From the NCBI GenBank assembly GCA_016703005.1, contig JADJCX010000027.1, positions 1-20,886 on the forward strand: 20,886 nt of DNA, written 5' to 3'. Position 1 is the stretch's first letter, and every line of letters starts with the position of its first letter. The stretch comes from Flavobacteriales bacterium. GTDB taxonomy: Bacteria; Bacteroidota; Bacteroidia; Flavobacteriales_F; PHOS-HE28. Under the pieces are notes generated by a model. That model saw only the letters and a list, made by a program, of their open reading frames with translations. It made no database searches and was not told where the DNA came from. Positions 1 through 6,971 of this stretch are shown here, in pieces. The position numbers and the translations under genes were made by a program.

Positions 1-255
1 ATGATTCGCGCTCATCGTTGCCCGAAGGACGTCCTTCCGTTGGACCACGCGCTGCGTACCATTGACCGACAAAGCGAACATCTCATGCGTAATTGATATC
101 TCACCGACGACATCCTCCGGTCGAGCCCAATCTCGCAAGCGGCGACGTGAACGCGAAGCGAACCATACGGATCCCAAGGCCAGGGCCACCCCGAAGACAA
201 TAGCTGGTGCTGTGGGGAATATGACAGCCACACCGGCGACGGCCACAAAAATCAT
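1..255 (-). CDS. Partial two-helix membrane protein (C-terminus off the left edge)
   Basis: The minus-strand frame is open from the ATG at 255 to base 1 (85 codons, no stop). It reads as a hydrophobic hairpin: residues about 1-13 and 15-34 are rich in A, V, I and F and separated by a proline turn. A basic stretch follows (SRSRRRLRDW, about 35-43), then a soluble part with alternating polar and hydrophobic residues beginning GEISITHEM. The two-helix plus beta-rich tail layout is like YcxB-type membrane proteins, but too little is present to assign a family. The frame stays open upstream of the ATG to about base 390 without another ATG, so the N-terminus could be longer with an alternative start. 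The reading frame and hydrophobicity are seen; the family is a guess. Confidence 0.55.
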   Translation of the reverse strand, partial: MIFVAVAGVAVIFPTAPAIVFGVALALGSVWFASRSRRRLRDWARPEDVVGEISITHEMFALSVNGTQRVVQRKDVLRATMSANH

Positions 256-489
256 GACACCCCCAGAGCACTTGGAACCAACCGCCGCCAAGCTCTCTAG
301 TAGGAAAATCCTCCCGAAGGATCGGTAGCGTAAGTGCCATTCATGAAATGTATCTCCCTGCCGCCCATTCTCGAGAACGCTGTTCGGTGCTCAGGAGGGT
401 GTGTATGGTCTCAATACACCACCCACAGCTTCGCGCAATACCCTAAGCTGTGCGCACAGCCACCACGTATTGGCCGGGTGCCACACCGC

Positions 490-1062
490 TCAGATCCACG
501 CGCGGCCCTGCGCTCCTGCGTCACCGATGACCACACGACCGCTCATGTCGATGAGTTGCACACCGAGAAGTACGTCGCCTAGTACCGCAATGTTCACCTG
601 TTCGTGCGCTGGGTTGGGGTGAATGCTGGTAACAACTTCTTTTCCGTTCGCCGCAACTACCATGGACGTGGAGCAACCACCAACTGGCGCGTTGCTGTAG
701 TCCAACACCACCACCGGACAAACCGACGAAATGTTGTTATTGCCGTTATCGATGAGGGTGGTAGTGGCATCGTAAACCACGTTGTTGTTGTTACCGTTCA
801 GTGTAATGGTGCTGTTGGCCTTCACCACAAAGGCACCCAGCAACCCGGTAACGGTGATGGTGCATCCTTCCTCGGCATAGACGAAGGGAGCGAAGCCGGT
901 GAATGTTGCCGTGATGCCTTCACATACCCAGAAATTCCCGCCGTCAGTGACCGTGCCATCAGCATAGATCACCGTGGCATTGGACGGCACGTTGACGTCG
1001 CACTGCGCGTTGGCAAGAATGGATAGACAGGTCGCGGGGAGAAGTGTAAGCAGTTGTTTCAT
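490..1062 (-). CDS. Small secreted protein with disrupted T9SS sorting domain
   Basis: This 190-residue product starts with a clear signal peptide (MKQLLTLLPATCLSILANAQ, cleavage after AQ). A beta-rich, Asn/Thr-rich middle follows (about 21-130) with four cysteines and patterns such as NSTITLNGNNN, as in secreted right-handed-helix or adhesin-like proteins. From about residue 143 it reads as a type A T9SS C-terminal domain: SIHPNPAHEQVNIAV, then LIDMSGRVV. The annotated frame then stops after GAQGRAWI. Another frame continues as VDLSGVAPGQYVVAVRTA and stops at 443, which is exactly the missing end of the sorting domain. The intact gene would therefore span 443-1062 with a lesion near 505. Expected site: outer membrane or extracellular via T9SS. 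The function of the middle is unknown. Confidence 0.75.
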   Translation of the reverse strand: MKQLLTLLPATCLSILANAQCDVNVPSNATVIYADGTVTDGGNFWVCEGITATFTGFAPFVYAEEGCTITVTGLLGAFVVKANSTITLNGNNNNVVYDATTTLIDNGNNNISSVCPVVVLDYSNAPVGGCSTSMVVAANGKEVVTSIHPNPAHEQVNIAVLGDVLLGVQLIDMSGRVVIGDAGAQGRAWI

Positions 1063-1160
1063 GGAGGTTGAATGTTGCCACTACATCGGCAACGGTCCAT
1101 GAATGTGAACAGCGCTATTGCCCGCCGCGCAACCAAATTTCCCCGAGCACTGTCCGCATC

Positions 1161-1670
1161 CTACCACTTGCCCGCGTAGTCCAACGGTACAGTAGTGTTG
1201 GCCCGCAGGTATTCGTAACGCAGGTTGTTGAATTGCCGCAGGTGGTGCAGGTCGTGCGCCACCCAATTGGTGAGCAGTAGTTCGCAACTCACCGGGCCCA
1301 CGGTGGGGTGCATGTAGGCATTCTCCCATGGCGCGTCGATGAGCCCGCGCAACCACGCCACTGACTTGTCGCGCTCAGCGAGGAAGTTCTTGAGCACCGT
1401 GTTGAAGTCCTGATCCATGTATTTGCGTTCGATGATCCACGCCGCGGGGTCGATCTTGGGCATCGGTGCTTCGGGCGTTTCCAACACATGCTTCAACCGC
1501 GCGCGGAAGTCCTCGCGCTCTTCATCGTGCAAGTGGCAAATGAGCTCCAACGCGCACCACTTCTCCGGCGCTGGTTTCCAGCGGACCTCTTCCGCAGTGA
1601 GGTCGGTGAACAGGGCCCGGAACACGTTGCCGTGGTGAGCGAGGTGATCGAAGAGGAGGGTGCGTTCCAT
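1161..1670 (-). CDS. DinB-family putative metal-dependent enzyme
   Basis: The 169-residue protein has the usual length and layout of DinB/DinB_2 four-helix-bundle proteins. Candidate metal ligands are visible as HLHDEE (residues 46-51) and HDLHHLRQF (139-147), the two histidine-containing helices expected in this family. The motif EKWCALELICHLHD is typical of the subgroup related to damage-inducible DinB and thiol-dependent S-transferases. These proteins are cytoplasmic and the substrate is not predictable. The gene lies 22 bases downstream of the split membrane-protein gene on the same strand, so the two may be co-transcribed. The start at 1670 gives the conserved N-terminal helix. The family is confident; the biochemical role is open. 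Confidence 0.85.
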   Translation of the reverse strand: MERTLLFDHLAHHGNVFRALFTDLTAEEVRWKPAPEKWCALELICHLHDEEREDFRARLKHVLETPEAPMPKIDPAAWIIERKYMDQDFNTVLKNFLAERDKSVAWLRGLIDAPWENAYMHPTVGPVSCELLLTNWVAHDLHHLRQFNNLRYEYLRANTTVPLDYAGKW

Positions 1671-1692
1671 GCGTGAAACTGCGGCACTTCGT

Positions 1693-1989
1693 TCAACGGA
1701 ACACCAGCACCGCCAGCACCACGATGGTGAGCGTGGTGAGCAACGACACGCGCCCCAGCATCACGATCTTGGGCATGTACGCCTCAGCGTTGCCTTGCGC
1801 CGCTTTGCGCCGATACGAAGAGTTGATACCGATCAGCGCGCCGAGCAACACAACGAGCAACAACTTCGCGATCAGCATCGGGTTGTCTCCCAGCACACGC
1901 CAGTACGGCGTCATGAGGTAACCGCCGGTGAGCACCAACAGCAGCAGGCCGTATTGGCCCATGACCGAAACCGGGAAGACGTTCGCCAT
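1693..1989 (-). CDS. Small integral membrane protein, main part of a gene split by an in-frame stop
   Basis: The 98-residue frame encodes three strongly hydrophobic segments (about 9-24, 38-53 and 76-96). A GGYLMTPYWRV loop and a basic loop (NSSYRRKAA) lie between them. The frame is preceded in phase by TTC and then TAA at 1993-1995. Upstream of that TAA the same frame encodes another transmembrane segment ending KMEPAKRR (1993-2112). Read through the stop, the product is about 139 residues with four helices, like small CopD/DUF2269-like membrane proteins common in Bacteroidota. Translation could restart at the ATG at 1989, giving this three-helix piece. The membrane nature is seen; the family is only approximate. 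Confidence 0.65.
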   Translation of the reverse strand: MANVFPVSVMGQYGLLLLVLTGGYLMTPYWRVLGDNPMLIAKLLLVVLLGALIGINSSYRRKAAQGNAEAYMPKIVMLGRVSLLTTLTIVVLAVLVFR

Positions 1990-1992
1990 GAA

Positions 1993-2112
1993 TTAACGGC
2001 GCTTTGCCGGTTCCATCTTGCCAGCGGCAGCGCCAAGGAACAGGAAGGATAGTCCACTACCTAGTCCCATGGCCAAGCCAATGAAGTGGAGTATGAGCAT
2101 CGGTTCGCGCAT
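1993..2112 (-). pseudogene. N-terminal fragment of the split membrane-protein gene
   Basis: ATG at 2112 (or 2100) opens a short frame encoding MLILHFIGLAMGLGSGLSF followed by LFLGAAAGKMEPAKRR and TAA. It is one glycine-rich transmembrane helix plus a basic loop, which is the usual N-terminus of four-helix membrane proteins of this type. It is in the same frame as the downstream 98-codon piece, separated only by TAA-TTC. A single base change in that TAA would restore one continuous gene. It could also be a natural short protein, but the in-phase continuation argues against that. Confidence 0.55.
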
Positions 2113-2248
2113 GGTGGTAGTGTATTGGTTGGAGGGGTTCGGCCGTAGCTCGGCGCGTGATCGTGAAGTGTATGAGGCGACAAAGTAAAAAGGGCCGCGC
2201 AAGCATCGGTCGGCTTCGGTCCCAGCCATCGGCAATGCGCAGCCCGCC

Positions 2249-2256
2249 TATATTTC
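2249..2256 (+). promoter_or_regulatory. Candidate Bacteroidota -7 element
   Basis: TATATTTC matches the Bacteroidota -7 consensus TAnnTTTG at all but the last base. It lies 35 bases before the start codon of the large T9SS protein. I see no convincing TTG-type -33 element, so the call is weak. Confidence 0.25.
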
Positions 2257-2291
2257 GACACGCTACGCACCAGAGCGGAGCGACCATCCGG

Positions 2292-4001
2292 ATGAAGCAT
2301 ATCCCCACCATCGTGCTTGCGACCTTGTTGAGCTTGGGAACGCAAGCGCTCCATGCGCAGTTGGATTGTCTCGGCGTTTTTGGCGGGACCGACATTCCCG
2401 GCAGTCCGTGCAACGACGGGAACCCCATTACCATCAACGACACGTGGAACCTCGCCTGCCAATGTGTGGGTACATGCCCCGTATGGTCGCTACCGCTGTG
2501 TGACGATGGCAACCCGAACACGATCAACGATGCACCGAACAACCTGTGCTGGTGTATCGGCTGGGGGGTGAACGGCTGTGCCGATGGTGCCTACCCGCCG
2601 GGAACGCCGTGCGACGACATGGATCCGCTGACCAGCAACGATGCCTGGACGGTGGACTGCAACTGCTTCGGTGGATCGAACACGATCAGCGGGCAACTGT
2701 TCCTCGATGTGGATCAGGATTCTCTCTTCGGAGGACCCGATCTACCGATCCAGAACCGGGTGGTATCGGTTTCGCCGGGCGGGTATGGCGTGGTAACAGG
2801 GCCATCGGGGACGTTCACCATCACCGTGCCGTCGGGAACCTTCAGCCTTTGGGCGCAATCCGGCTATTATGATGCACAGGCCGAAGCCTACCCGCCGATC
2901 CCGTTGATCGGCAGCGGGCTGTCCAGCACCGGACATCTGCTGGCCATGATCGCACCGGTGCAGCAGACCGATCTCTCGGTGGCGTTCGGCTCCACATGGG
3001 TGCGACCGGGTTTCGAGAACACCGTTACCGTGCTGTGCAAGAACGAGGGAACAGTACCTGCGCTGGGGACACTGAGTTTCACATTCGACACGACACAGAC
3101 CATCGTTTCCGTGGCGCCGCCGGCCGCCGTGGTCGGCAACCTGATCACGTGGCCGCAGGACAACTATGATCTGGGCGAGGTCACAACAGCCGAGATCGTC
3201 TTCCTCAGCGATACCGATCTGGTGCTGGGCGACCAGGTGCACTACACGGCCGACCTGCAGACCGCGCCGCCGGACGACGCGCTGTGGAACAACACACAGA
3301 CCACTGACATCACCGTGTTCGGTTCCTATGATCCGAACGACAAGTTGGTCTCACCTGCGCTGCTCACCGTTCAGGATGTTGCTGATGGATCGCCGGTGAC
3401 CTATACCATCCGCTTCCAGAACACGGGCACCGCGCTGGCGGAGAACGTGCGCATTACCGATCCGCTCCCTTTCGGTTTGGACCCCACCACCTTTCAATTC
3501 CTTGGTGCCAGCCACTCCTGCGAGGTCGTGTACCTGAACGGCTTGCTGGAATTCCGTTTCGACGGGATCATGTTGCCCGACAGCGGAAGCGATGAAGTTG
3601 GCAGCCACGGATTGGTGATGTTCCGCGTAACGCCCGATGACACGCTTCTGCCGGGCGACAGCGTAGCCAACACTGCGTACATCTATTTCGACTACAACGT
3701 TGCCGTGGTCACACCGCCTGCGGTATTCGCGGTGGAGACTTCCACTGGTATAGCGACCACGAGCAGGACCGGGCCTTTGCTGTGGCCGAACCCCGCTGGC
3801 GATGAACTGTTTGTGTACATGCCCACAACGGGCGGCGTCAACATGACCATCATCGATCTGAACGGCCGGGTCGTTCGAGCGCTCAGCGGCAACGGTGGAG
3901 GGGCTATCGCCATACCGCTCGCAGGGCTGGCGCACGGTGTGTATGCACTGCGCATGGAACAGGCCGGCACTATCCGCACCTTGCGGTTCGTGAAGCGTTG
4001 A
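2292..4001 (+). CDS. Large T9SS-sorted surface protein with cysteine modules and DUF11-like domains
   Basis: I chose the ATG at 2292 because it opens directly onto a signal peptide (MKHIPTIVLATLLSLGTQALHAQ); the frame is open further upstream but that part is arginine-rich and implausible. The product is 569 residues. Residues about 24-130 hold three copies of a roughly 35-40-residue cysteine module with pattern C-x-D-G-x-P-x-T-x-x-D ... C-x-C-x-G. Next comes a carboxypeptidase-regulatory-like beta domain (ISGQLFLDVDQD and following). Then follow DUF11/SYDPNDK-type beta-sandwich domains (SYDPNDKLVSP, then YTIRFQNTGTALAENV, then ANTAYIYFDYN). The last about 75 residues are a type A T9SS domain (LLWPNPAGDELFVY ... 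GVYALRMEQ ... LRFVKR). Expected to be cell-surface attached or released. The exact function (adhesin or structural) is unknown. Confidence 0.88.
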   Translation: MKHIPTIVLATLLSLGTQALHAQLDCLGVFGGTDIPGSPCNDGNPITINDTWNLACQCVGTCPVWSLPLCDDGNPNTINDAPNNLCWCIGWGVNGCADGAYPPGTPCDDMDPLTSNDAWTVDCNCFGGSNTISGQLFLDVDQDSLFGGPDLPIQNRVVSVSPGGYGVVTGPSGTFTITVPSGTFSLWAQSGYYDAQAEAYPPIPLIGSGLSSTGHLLAMIAPVQQTDLSVAFGSTWVRPGFENTVTVLCKNEGTVPALGTLSFTFDTTQTIVSVAPPAAVVGNLITWPQDNYDLGEVTTAEIVFLSDTDLVLGDQVHYTADLQTAPPDDALWNNTQTTDITVFGSYDPNDKLVSPALLTVQDVADGSPVTYTIRFQNTGTALAENVRITDPLPFGLDPTTFQFLGASHSCEVVYLNGLLEFRFDGIMLPDSGSDEVGSHGLVMFRVTPDDTLLPGDSVANTAYIYFDYNVAVVTPPAVFAVETSTGIATTSRTGPLLWPNPAGDELFVYMPTTGGVNMTIIDLNGRVVRALSGNGGGAIAIPLAGLAHGVYALRMEQAGTIRTLRFVKR

Positions 4002-4037
4002 GCGCGCGGCGCTGATCCACGCGCCGAAGTGAACGGG

Positions 4038-4045
4038 TAAGTTCG
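4038..4045 (+). promoter_or_regulatory. Candidate -7 element close to the yjdM start
   Basis: TAAGTTCG resembles TAnnTTTG with one mismatch and ends only six bases before the ATG at 4052. If it is a real -7 element, the transcript would be leaderless or nearly so. Confidence 0.25.
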
Positions 4046-4051
4046 CGGCCC

Positions 4052-4390
4052 ATGAGCGATCAACCCAACTGCCCCAACTGCAAGTCTTCCTTCGCATATC
4101 CCACCGGCACATCGTGGATGTGCCCCGAATGCGGCCACGAATGGAACCCGGAGGAAGTAGCGGCGGAGAACGCCGCAGCCGTGGTGAAAGATGCCAACGG
4201 CAACGTGCTGCAAGATGGCGATGACGTGGTAGTGGTGAAGGACCTGCCGGTGAAAGGCGCACCCAAACCAGTGAAGGCCGGCACCAAGGTGAAGAACATC
4301 CGCCTGACGGATGGCGACCACAACATCGATTGCAAGATCGACGGCTTCGGGTCGATGGCGCTGAAGAGCATTTATGTGAAGAAGGCATAG
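4052..4390 (+). CDS. yjdM: YjdM/PhnA-type zinc-ribbon protein
   Basis: The 112-residue protein has the length and architecture of the YjdM (formerly PhnA) family. An N-terminal zinc ribbon has CPNC at residues 7-10 and CPECGHEW at 24-31. It is followed by a small beta-barrel with the family landmarks VVKDANGNVLQDGDDVVVVKDLPVKG, GTKVKNIRL, and the closing DGFGSMALKSIYVKKA (all split here by short gaps in the reading). The family is cytoplasmic. Despite the old name, its E. coli member is not required for phosphonate breakdown, so the role is unsettled. The gene stands alone on the plus strand and converges on the mmcQ-like gene. Confidence 0.92.
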   Translation: MSDQPNCPNCKSSFAYPTGTSWMCPECGHEWNPEEVAAENAAAVVKDANGNVLQDGDDVVVVKDLPVKGAPKPVKAGTKVKNIRLTDGDHNIDCKIDGFGSMALKSIYVKKA

Positions 4391-4420
4391 AGCCGGTCAG
4401 CCAAGGCCATAACGGAGATC

Positions 4421-4435
4421 CCGGGTCGAGCCCGG
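4421..4435 (+). terminator. Small GC hairpin after yjdM
   Basis: CCGGG / TCGAG loop / CCCGG forms a five-pair hairpin 31 bases past the yjdM stop. There is no T-run after it, so it is a weak terminator candidate or a decay barrier. Confidence 0.3.
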
Positions 4436-4543
4436 CTTGACAACTTCCGAAAGAAGCGCTTCAACGCGTTTGCAGGATAGGCCAATGGCTCGCCTTCCAA
4501 AGCGCGCAGCTCGAGGCCAGTGGCTCGAAGCCATTTGCATTCT

Positions 4544-4888
4544 CTAGCCTTTCACAGGCGCTTGCCGCGTAGGCACCAACCACTTGGGCGCCACGTTGCG
4601 CCAAGCCAGGTCCACGGCGTAGCGGAACAGCCGCTCGTTGGTGTGCGCCAGTTCCACGCTGGTCCAGCCGTGTTGGCCGAGCTTGTGCGAGGGTGAGAAC
4701 GCATCGGGAGATGCCTCGCAAAAGGCGGCTTGTTGTGCTGGTGTCAGTTTCAGTACCGCGCGTTGTTCCTCGGTCCACAGGTTCAAGTAAGTCTTCTTCT
4801 TCACACTGAAGCTGGGCCGCCCGAACTGCCCTTTCTCGGCAGTGCCCGGCATATCCAACGCCATGGCGCGCACGGTCTGGGTATCCAT
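4544..4888 (-). CDS. MmcQ/YjbR family protein
   Basis: The 114-residue protein matches the MmcQ/YjbR (CyaY-like fold) family in length and landmarks. The N-terminal helix is MDTQTVRAMALDMPGTAEKG, followed by the conserved FGRPSFSVKKKTYLNL strands. The centre is LTPAQQAAFCEASPDAFSP, then GQHGWTSVELAH, and the C-terminal helix LFRYAVDLAWRNVAPKWL. Family members are small cytoplasmic proteins with a suspected DNA-binding role that is poorly tested. The gene is transcribed towards yjdM. The first copy of the hairpin repeat lies just upstream of its start, so that copy is not a terminator for it. Confidence 0.88.
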   Translation of the reverse strand: MDTQTVRAMALDMPGTAEKGQFGRPSFSVKKKTYLNLWTEEQRAVLKLTPAQQAAFCEASPDAFSPSHKLGQHGWTSVELAHTNERLFRYAVDLAWRNVAPKWLVPTRQAPVKG

Positions 4889-4907
4889 GGGAGGAATGTA
4901 GGGGGGC

Positions 4908-4936
4908 CGAGCGAGGACGCCCTAAAGATCGCTTGC
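4908..4936 (+). repeat. Hairpin repeat, copy 1 (internally deleted)
   Basis: This short copy has the left part GCGAGGACGCCCTAAAGA joined directly to the right end TCGCTTGC, lacking the central CTGAAGCACTCGGGA part present in the other three copies. It lies 20-48 bases upstream of the minus-strand mmcQ-like start. Confidence 0.6.
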
Positions 4937-5185
4937 TTAAGTGGTGCAGTTGTAGATGATCGGCCAGTCACTCCAACGCGCTAGTGGACAAAGGGCGGCG
5001 CGACGAGGACGCGGGTTCCTTCCACAAGCCAGTCCTCTCGGTCTCGCAACTGACCTGGAACCAGTTGGGTCGACCAGATTTCAGCGTCCTATCCAACCAC
5101 GGTCGACCGGTCTAAGAGTGCTTCGGTGCGGGCGAGCGGCTGCCGGCTCACGTCCTCCGCGAAAGCCACAGCGACGGTGCGAGCT

Positions 5186-5230
5186 GACTACGTTGCGTGC
5201 CTCAAGGTCTGTCTCGCTGCCAACGTAGTC
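5186..5230. repeat. Perfect 10-base inverted repeat with 25-base spacer
   Basis: GACTACGTTG at 5186-5195 and its exact complement CAACGTAGTC at 5221-5230 could form a stem-loop or a spaced operator. It sits about 230 bases before the HTH-pentapeptide start. Confidence 0.55.
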
Positions 5231-5461
5231 CTGTAGGGGCCGTTGAACTCCGGTCTATCGGAGGGATTCGAGCGGTAGCGGCGGCTGCAGGCTTTGGGCA
5301 CCATCCGATCGACTTTCTCCGGATCCACGCCCATACAACCACCCGCTGTCGAATAACAACCACAAGTAGCCGGAAAACAACCAATGGGAGCGGCGGTTCC
5401 GTTGGTGCAGGCTACGGGCCAACTGAACCTTGCAGCGCAGAAAAACAACGCAACAACGCAC

Positions 5462-6376
5462 ATGGAAAACAACATCATCGGCACCCGGATAACCGACGCA
5501 CGCAAGAAGTTGAACCTGTCCCAAGCGCAACTGGCCGAACGCCTGTTCATCAGCCCGCAGGCCGTAGGCAAATGGGAGCGCGGGGAATCATTTCCGGACA
5601 TCGTAACCGTTAACCGGCTCGCGGAGATCCTCGGGGTGGACCTCAACTACTTCTCCGGCAACTTCCCATCCACGGCCACTGCACCCACAGTCGAAGAGCC
5701 CGTTGCAAAGCGCGTAGCAGACGCACCGACCGAGAAGCCCGGCGACAAGCTCCGCTGGGACATGTCGCGCGGCAACTGGGTGGACGCCGACTTCAGCGGG
5801 CTGAAGGACCTGCAGGAGAAGTTCGGCTCCAGCAACATGAAGAACTGCAAGTTCATCGGCAGCGACCTGAGCGGGCTGCTGCTGAAGAACAACAACATGG
5901 ACAGCTGCGACCTGTCGGATTCCGACCTGAGCGGCAGCCGGATCCAGGGCTCCAACTTGCTCAAGGATGTCCTGAAGGGCTGCTCACTGAACGGCGCTGA
6001 ATTCTCCGACAGCAACATCAGCTACTGCGACTTCACCAGCGCGGACCTTACCGGTGCCACCGTGAAGGGCTGTGGCTTCGAGAAGAACACGATGCTGAAC
6101 GCCGTGCTGAAACGCACCTCGTTCATCGGGTCGTACATCGGCGATACCGTTTTCGAAGGCACCGTAGAGGACTGTCAGTTCGACAACTGCGACCTCACCC
6201 GGGTAACGTTCCGCAACACCACGCTCACCAACACCTTCTTCAAATGCCGCAGCCTGAAGAAGCTCAAGTTCATCGACTGCACAACCGACCGCATCACCTA
6301 CGAGTTCCTGAAAAGCGGGAAGGCGGACTTGACGGGAGTGGAGGTGGTGGAGGGGGTGAGGGAGAGTGCGGGTTAG
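5462..6376 (+). CDS. XRE-family HTH protein fused to pentapeptide repeats
   Basis: The ATG at 5462 opens directly onto a canonical XRE/Cro-C1 helix-turn-helix (residues about 5-65: IGTRITDARKKLNLSQAQLA, then ISPQAVGKWERGESFPD). A charged linker follows (about 70-100). From about 107 to 290 there are repeated A/S-D/N-L/F-x-x pentads (SDLSGLLLKNN, CDLSDSDLSGSRIQGSNL, ADLTGATVKGCGF), the pentapeptide-repeat right-handed beta-helix. Total length is 304 residues. The HTH should bind DNA; pentapeptide helices often mimic DNA or act as interaction scaffolds. Natural roles for this fusion are not established, and autoregulation is likely by inference. It is flanked by the long gap upstream and hairpin-repeat copy 2 right after its stop. 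Confidence 0.9.
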   Translation: MENNIIGTRITDARKKLNLSQAQLAERLFISPQAVGKWERGESFPDIVTVNRLAEILGVDLNYFSGNFPSTATAPTVEEPVAKRVADAPTEKPGDKLRWDMSRGNWVDADFSGLKDLQEKFGSSNMKNCKFIGSDLSGLLLKNNNMDSCDLSDSDLSGSRIQGSNLLKDVLKGCSLNGAEFSDSNISYCDFTSADLTGATVKGCGFEKNTMLNAVLKRTSFIGSYIGDTVFEGTVEDCQFDNCDLTRVTFRNTTLTNTFFKCRSLKKLKFIDCTTDRITYEFLKSGKADLTGVEVVEGVRESAG

Positions 6377-6390
6377 GCGGGCGAGTAGTT

Positions 6391-6446
6391 GGCGGGCGAG
6401 GACGCCCTAACGACCTGAAGCACTCAGGGAAAACCCGATCGCTTGC
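6391..6446 (+). repeat. Hairpin repeat, copy 2
   Basis: The copy runs GGCGGGCGAGGACGCCCTAA, then CGACCTGAAGCACTC, then AGGGAAAACCCGATCGCTTGC. It contains two potential hairpins: GGGCG/AGGA/CGCCC, and a second around GGGAAAACCC. It starts 15 bases after the HTH gene stop, and its opening GGCGGGCGAG is also present at 6376-6385. Confidence 0.75.
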
Positions 6447-6484
6447 AGCAGTGGGATAGCCGAGCAAGTAGTCAGAGTATCCCG

Positions 6485-6492
6485 TAGCTTTC
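6485..6492 (+). promoter_or_regulatory. Candidate -7 element
   Basis: TAGCTTTC matches TAnnTTTG except for the last base and lies 17 bases before the ATG of the TonB-domain gene. No clear -33 partner is visible. Confidence 0.25.
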
Positions 6493-6509
6493 ATCCCGGT
6501 CACTGGGTC

Positions 6510-6914
6510 ATGCATCGCTGTATACTGCCATTCACTCTCCTACTGTTATCGGCCGGTGCGTCCGGTCAAGTGCCGTTGTGCCCACAGGATACCACTCGGA
6601 AATTGGTATTTAGTTATGCAGATGCGCCGCAATCATTTCCCGGCGGGGAGAAAGCACTCTTGCAGTTCCTGCGAACAACCGTGCACTACCCGGATTCGTC
6701 GACCATCTATAAGGTGGGAGGCACCGTGTATACACGGTTCGTGGTGACTGAGGACGGCTCCCTGACCAACGTCTGTACCATGAAAAGGGTAGATCCTTTG
6801 TTAGAGGCTGAAGCAGCACGCGTAGTGAGGGCCATGCCCAAATGGATACCAGCCATAAGGGATGGCAAACCTGTTCGGACTTTGGTCACGCTGCCAATTG
6901 TGTTCGAGCTATGA
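6510..6914 (+). CDS. Secreted protein with TonB C-terminal domain
   Basis: The 134-residue product begins with a signal peptide (MHRCILPFTLLLLSAGASGQ). From about residue 40 it is a TonB C-terminal-type domain: FPGGEKALLQFLRTTVHYPD, GGTVYTRFVVTEDGSLTNV, then the PLLEAEAARVVRAMPKWIPA helix and RTLVTLPIVF. This is the common Bacteroidota arrangement in which a periplasmic protein carries the TonB fold without the membrane anchor and proline-rich spacer of true TonB. Acting with TonB-dependent receptors is possible but unproven, and no ExbB, ExbD or receptor gene is nearby. The next gene follows after 57 bases. Confidence 0.85.
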   Translation: MHRCILPFTLLLLSAGASGQVPLCPQDTTRKLVFSYADAPQSFPGGEKALLQFLRTTVHYPDSSTIYKVGGTVYTRFVVTEDGSLTNVCTMKRVDPLLEAEAARVVRAMPKWIPAIRDGKPVRTLVTLPIVFEL

Positions 6915-6959
6915 TGCTGATACGCTCTCGCGGCAACTGTGCAAGTGCGAAGAGTCGAA

Positions 6960-6966
6960 TAATTTG
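6960..6966 (+). promoter_or_regulatory. Candidate -7-like element just before a start codon
   Basis: TAATTTG, one base shorter than TAnnTTTG, ends five bases before the ATG at 6972. It could serve the zinc-ribbon gene as a near-leaderless promoter. Confidence 0.2.
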
Positions 6967-6971
6967 GGGGC

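Larger units (their letters stand above)
4889..5461 (+). other. 573-base gap without a convincing gene
   Basis: No frame here has plausible protein composition. The open frames are arginine- or serine-rich shadows. The gap contains repeat copy 1, a perfect 10-base inverted repeat (5186-5230), a small CTCCG/CGGAG hairpin (5248-5263), and the direct repeat GGTCGACC seen twice at about 5070-5110. The last 120 bases before the HTH gene are rich in AACAAC/CAACC. I see no tRNA-like fold. It may be a long 5' leader or control region for the HTH-pentapeptide gene, or decayed sequence. Confidence 0.5.

Noticed and set aside
2157..2291. Upstream extension of the large T9SS gene to 2157
   Set aside because: The extra 45 residues are arginine/serine-rich, precede a complete signal peptide, and would bury it inside the protein.
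4956..5228. 90-codon open frame in the long gap
   Set aside because: Composition is arginine-rich and featureless, as expected from GC-rich non-coding DNA, with no recognisable motif.
5240..5300. Possible tRNA around GGATTCGAGC
   Set aside because: The T-arm-like string has no paired stem, acceptor or anticodon arm around it.
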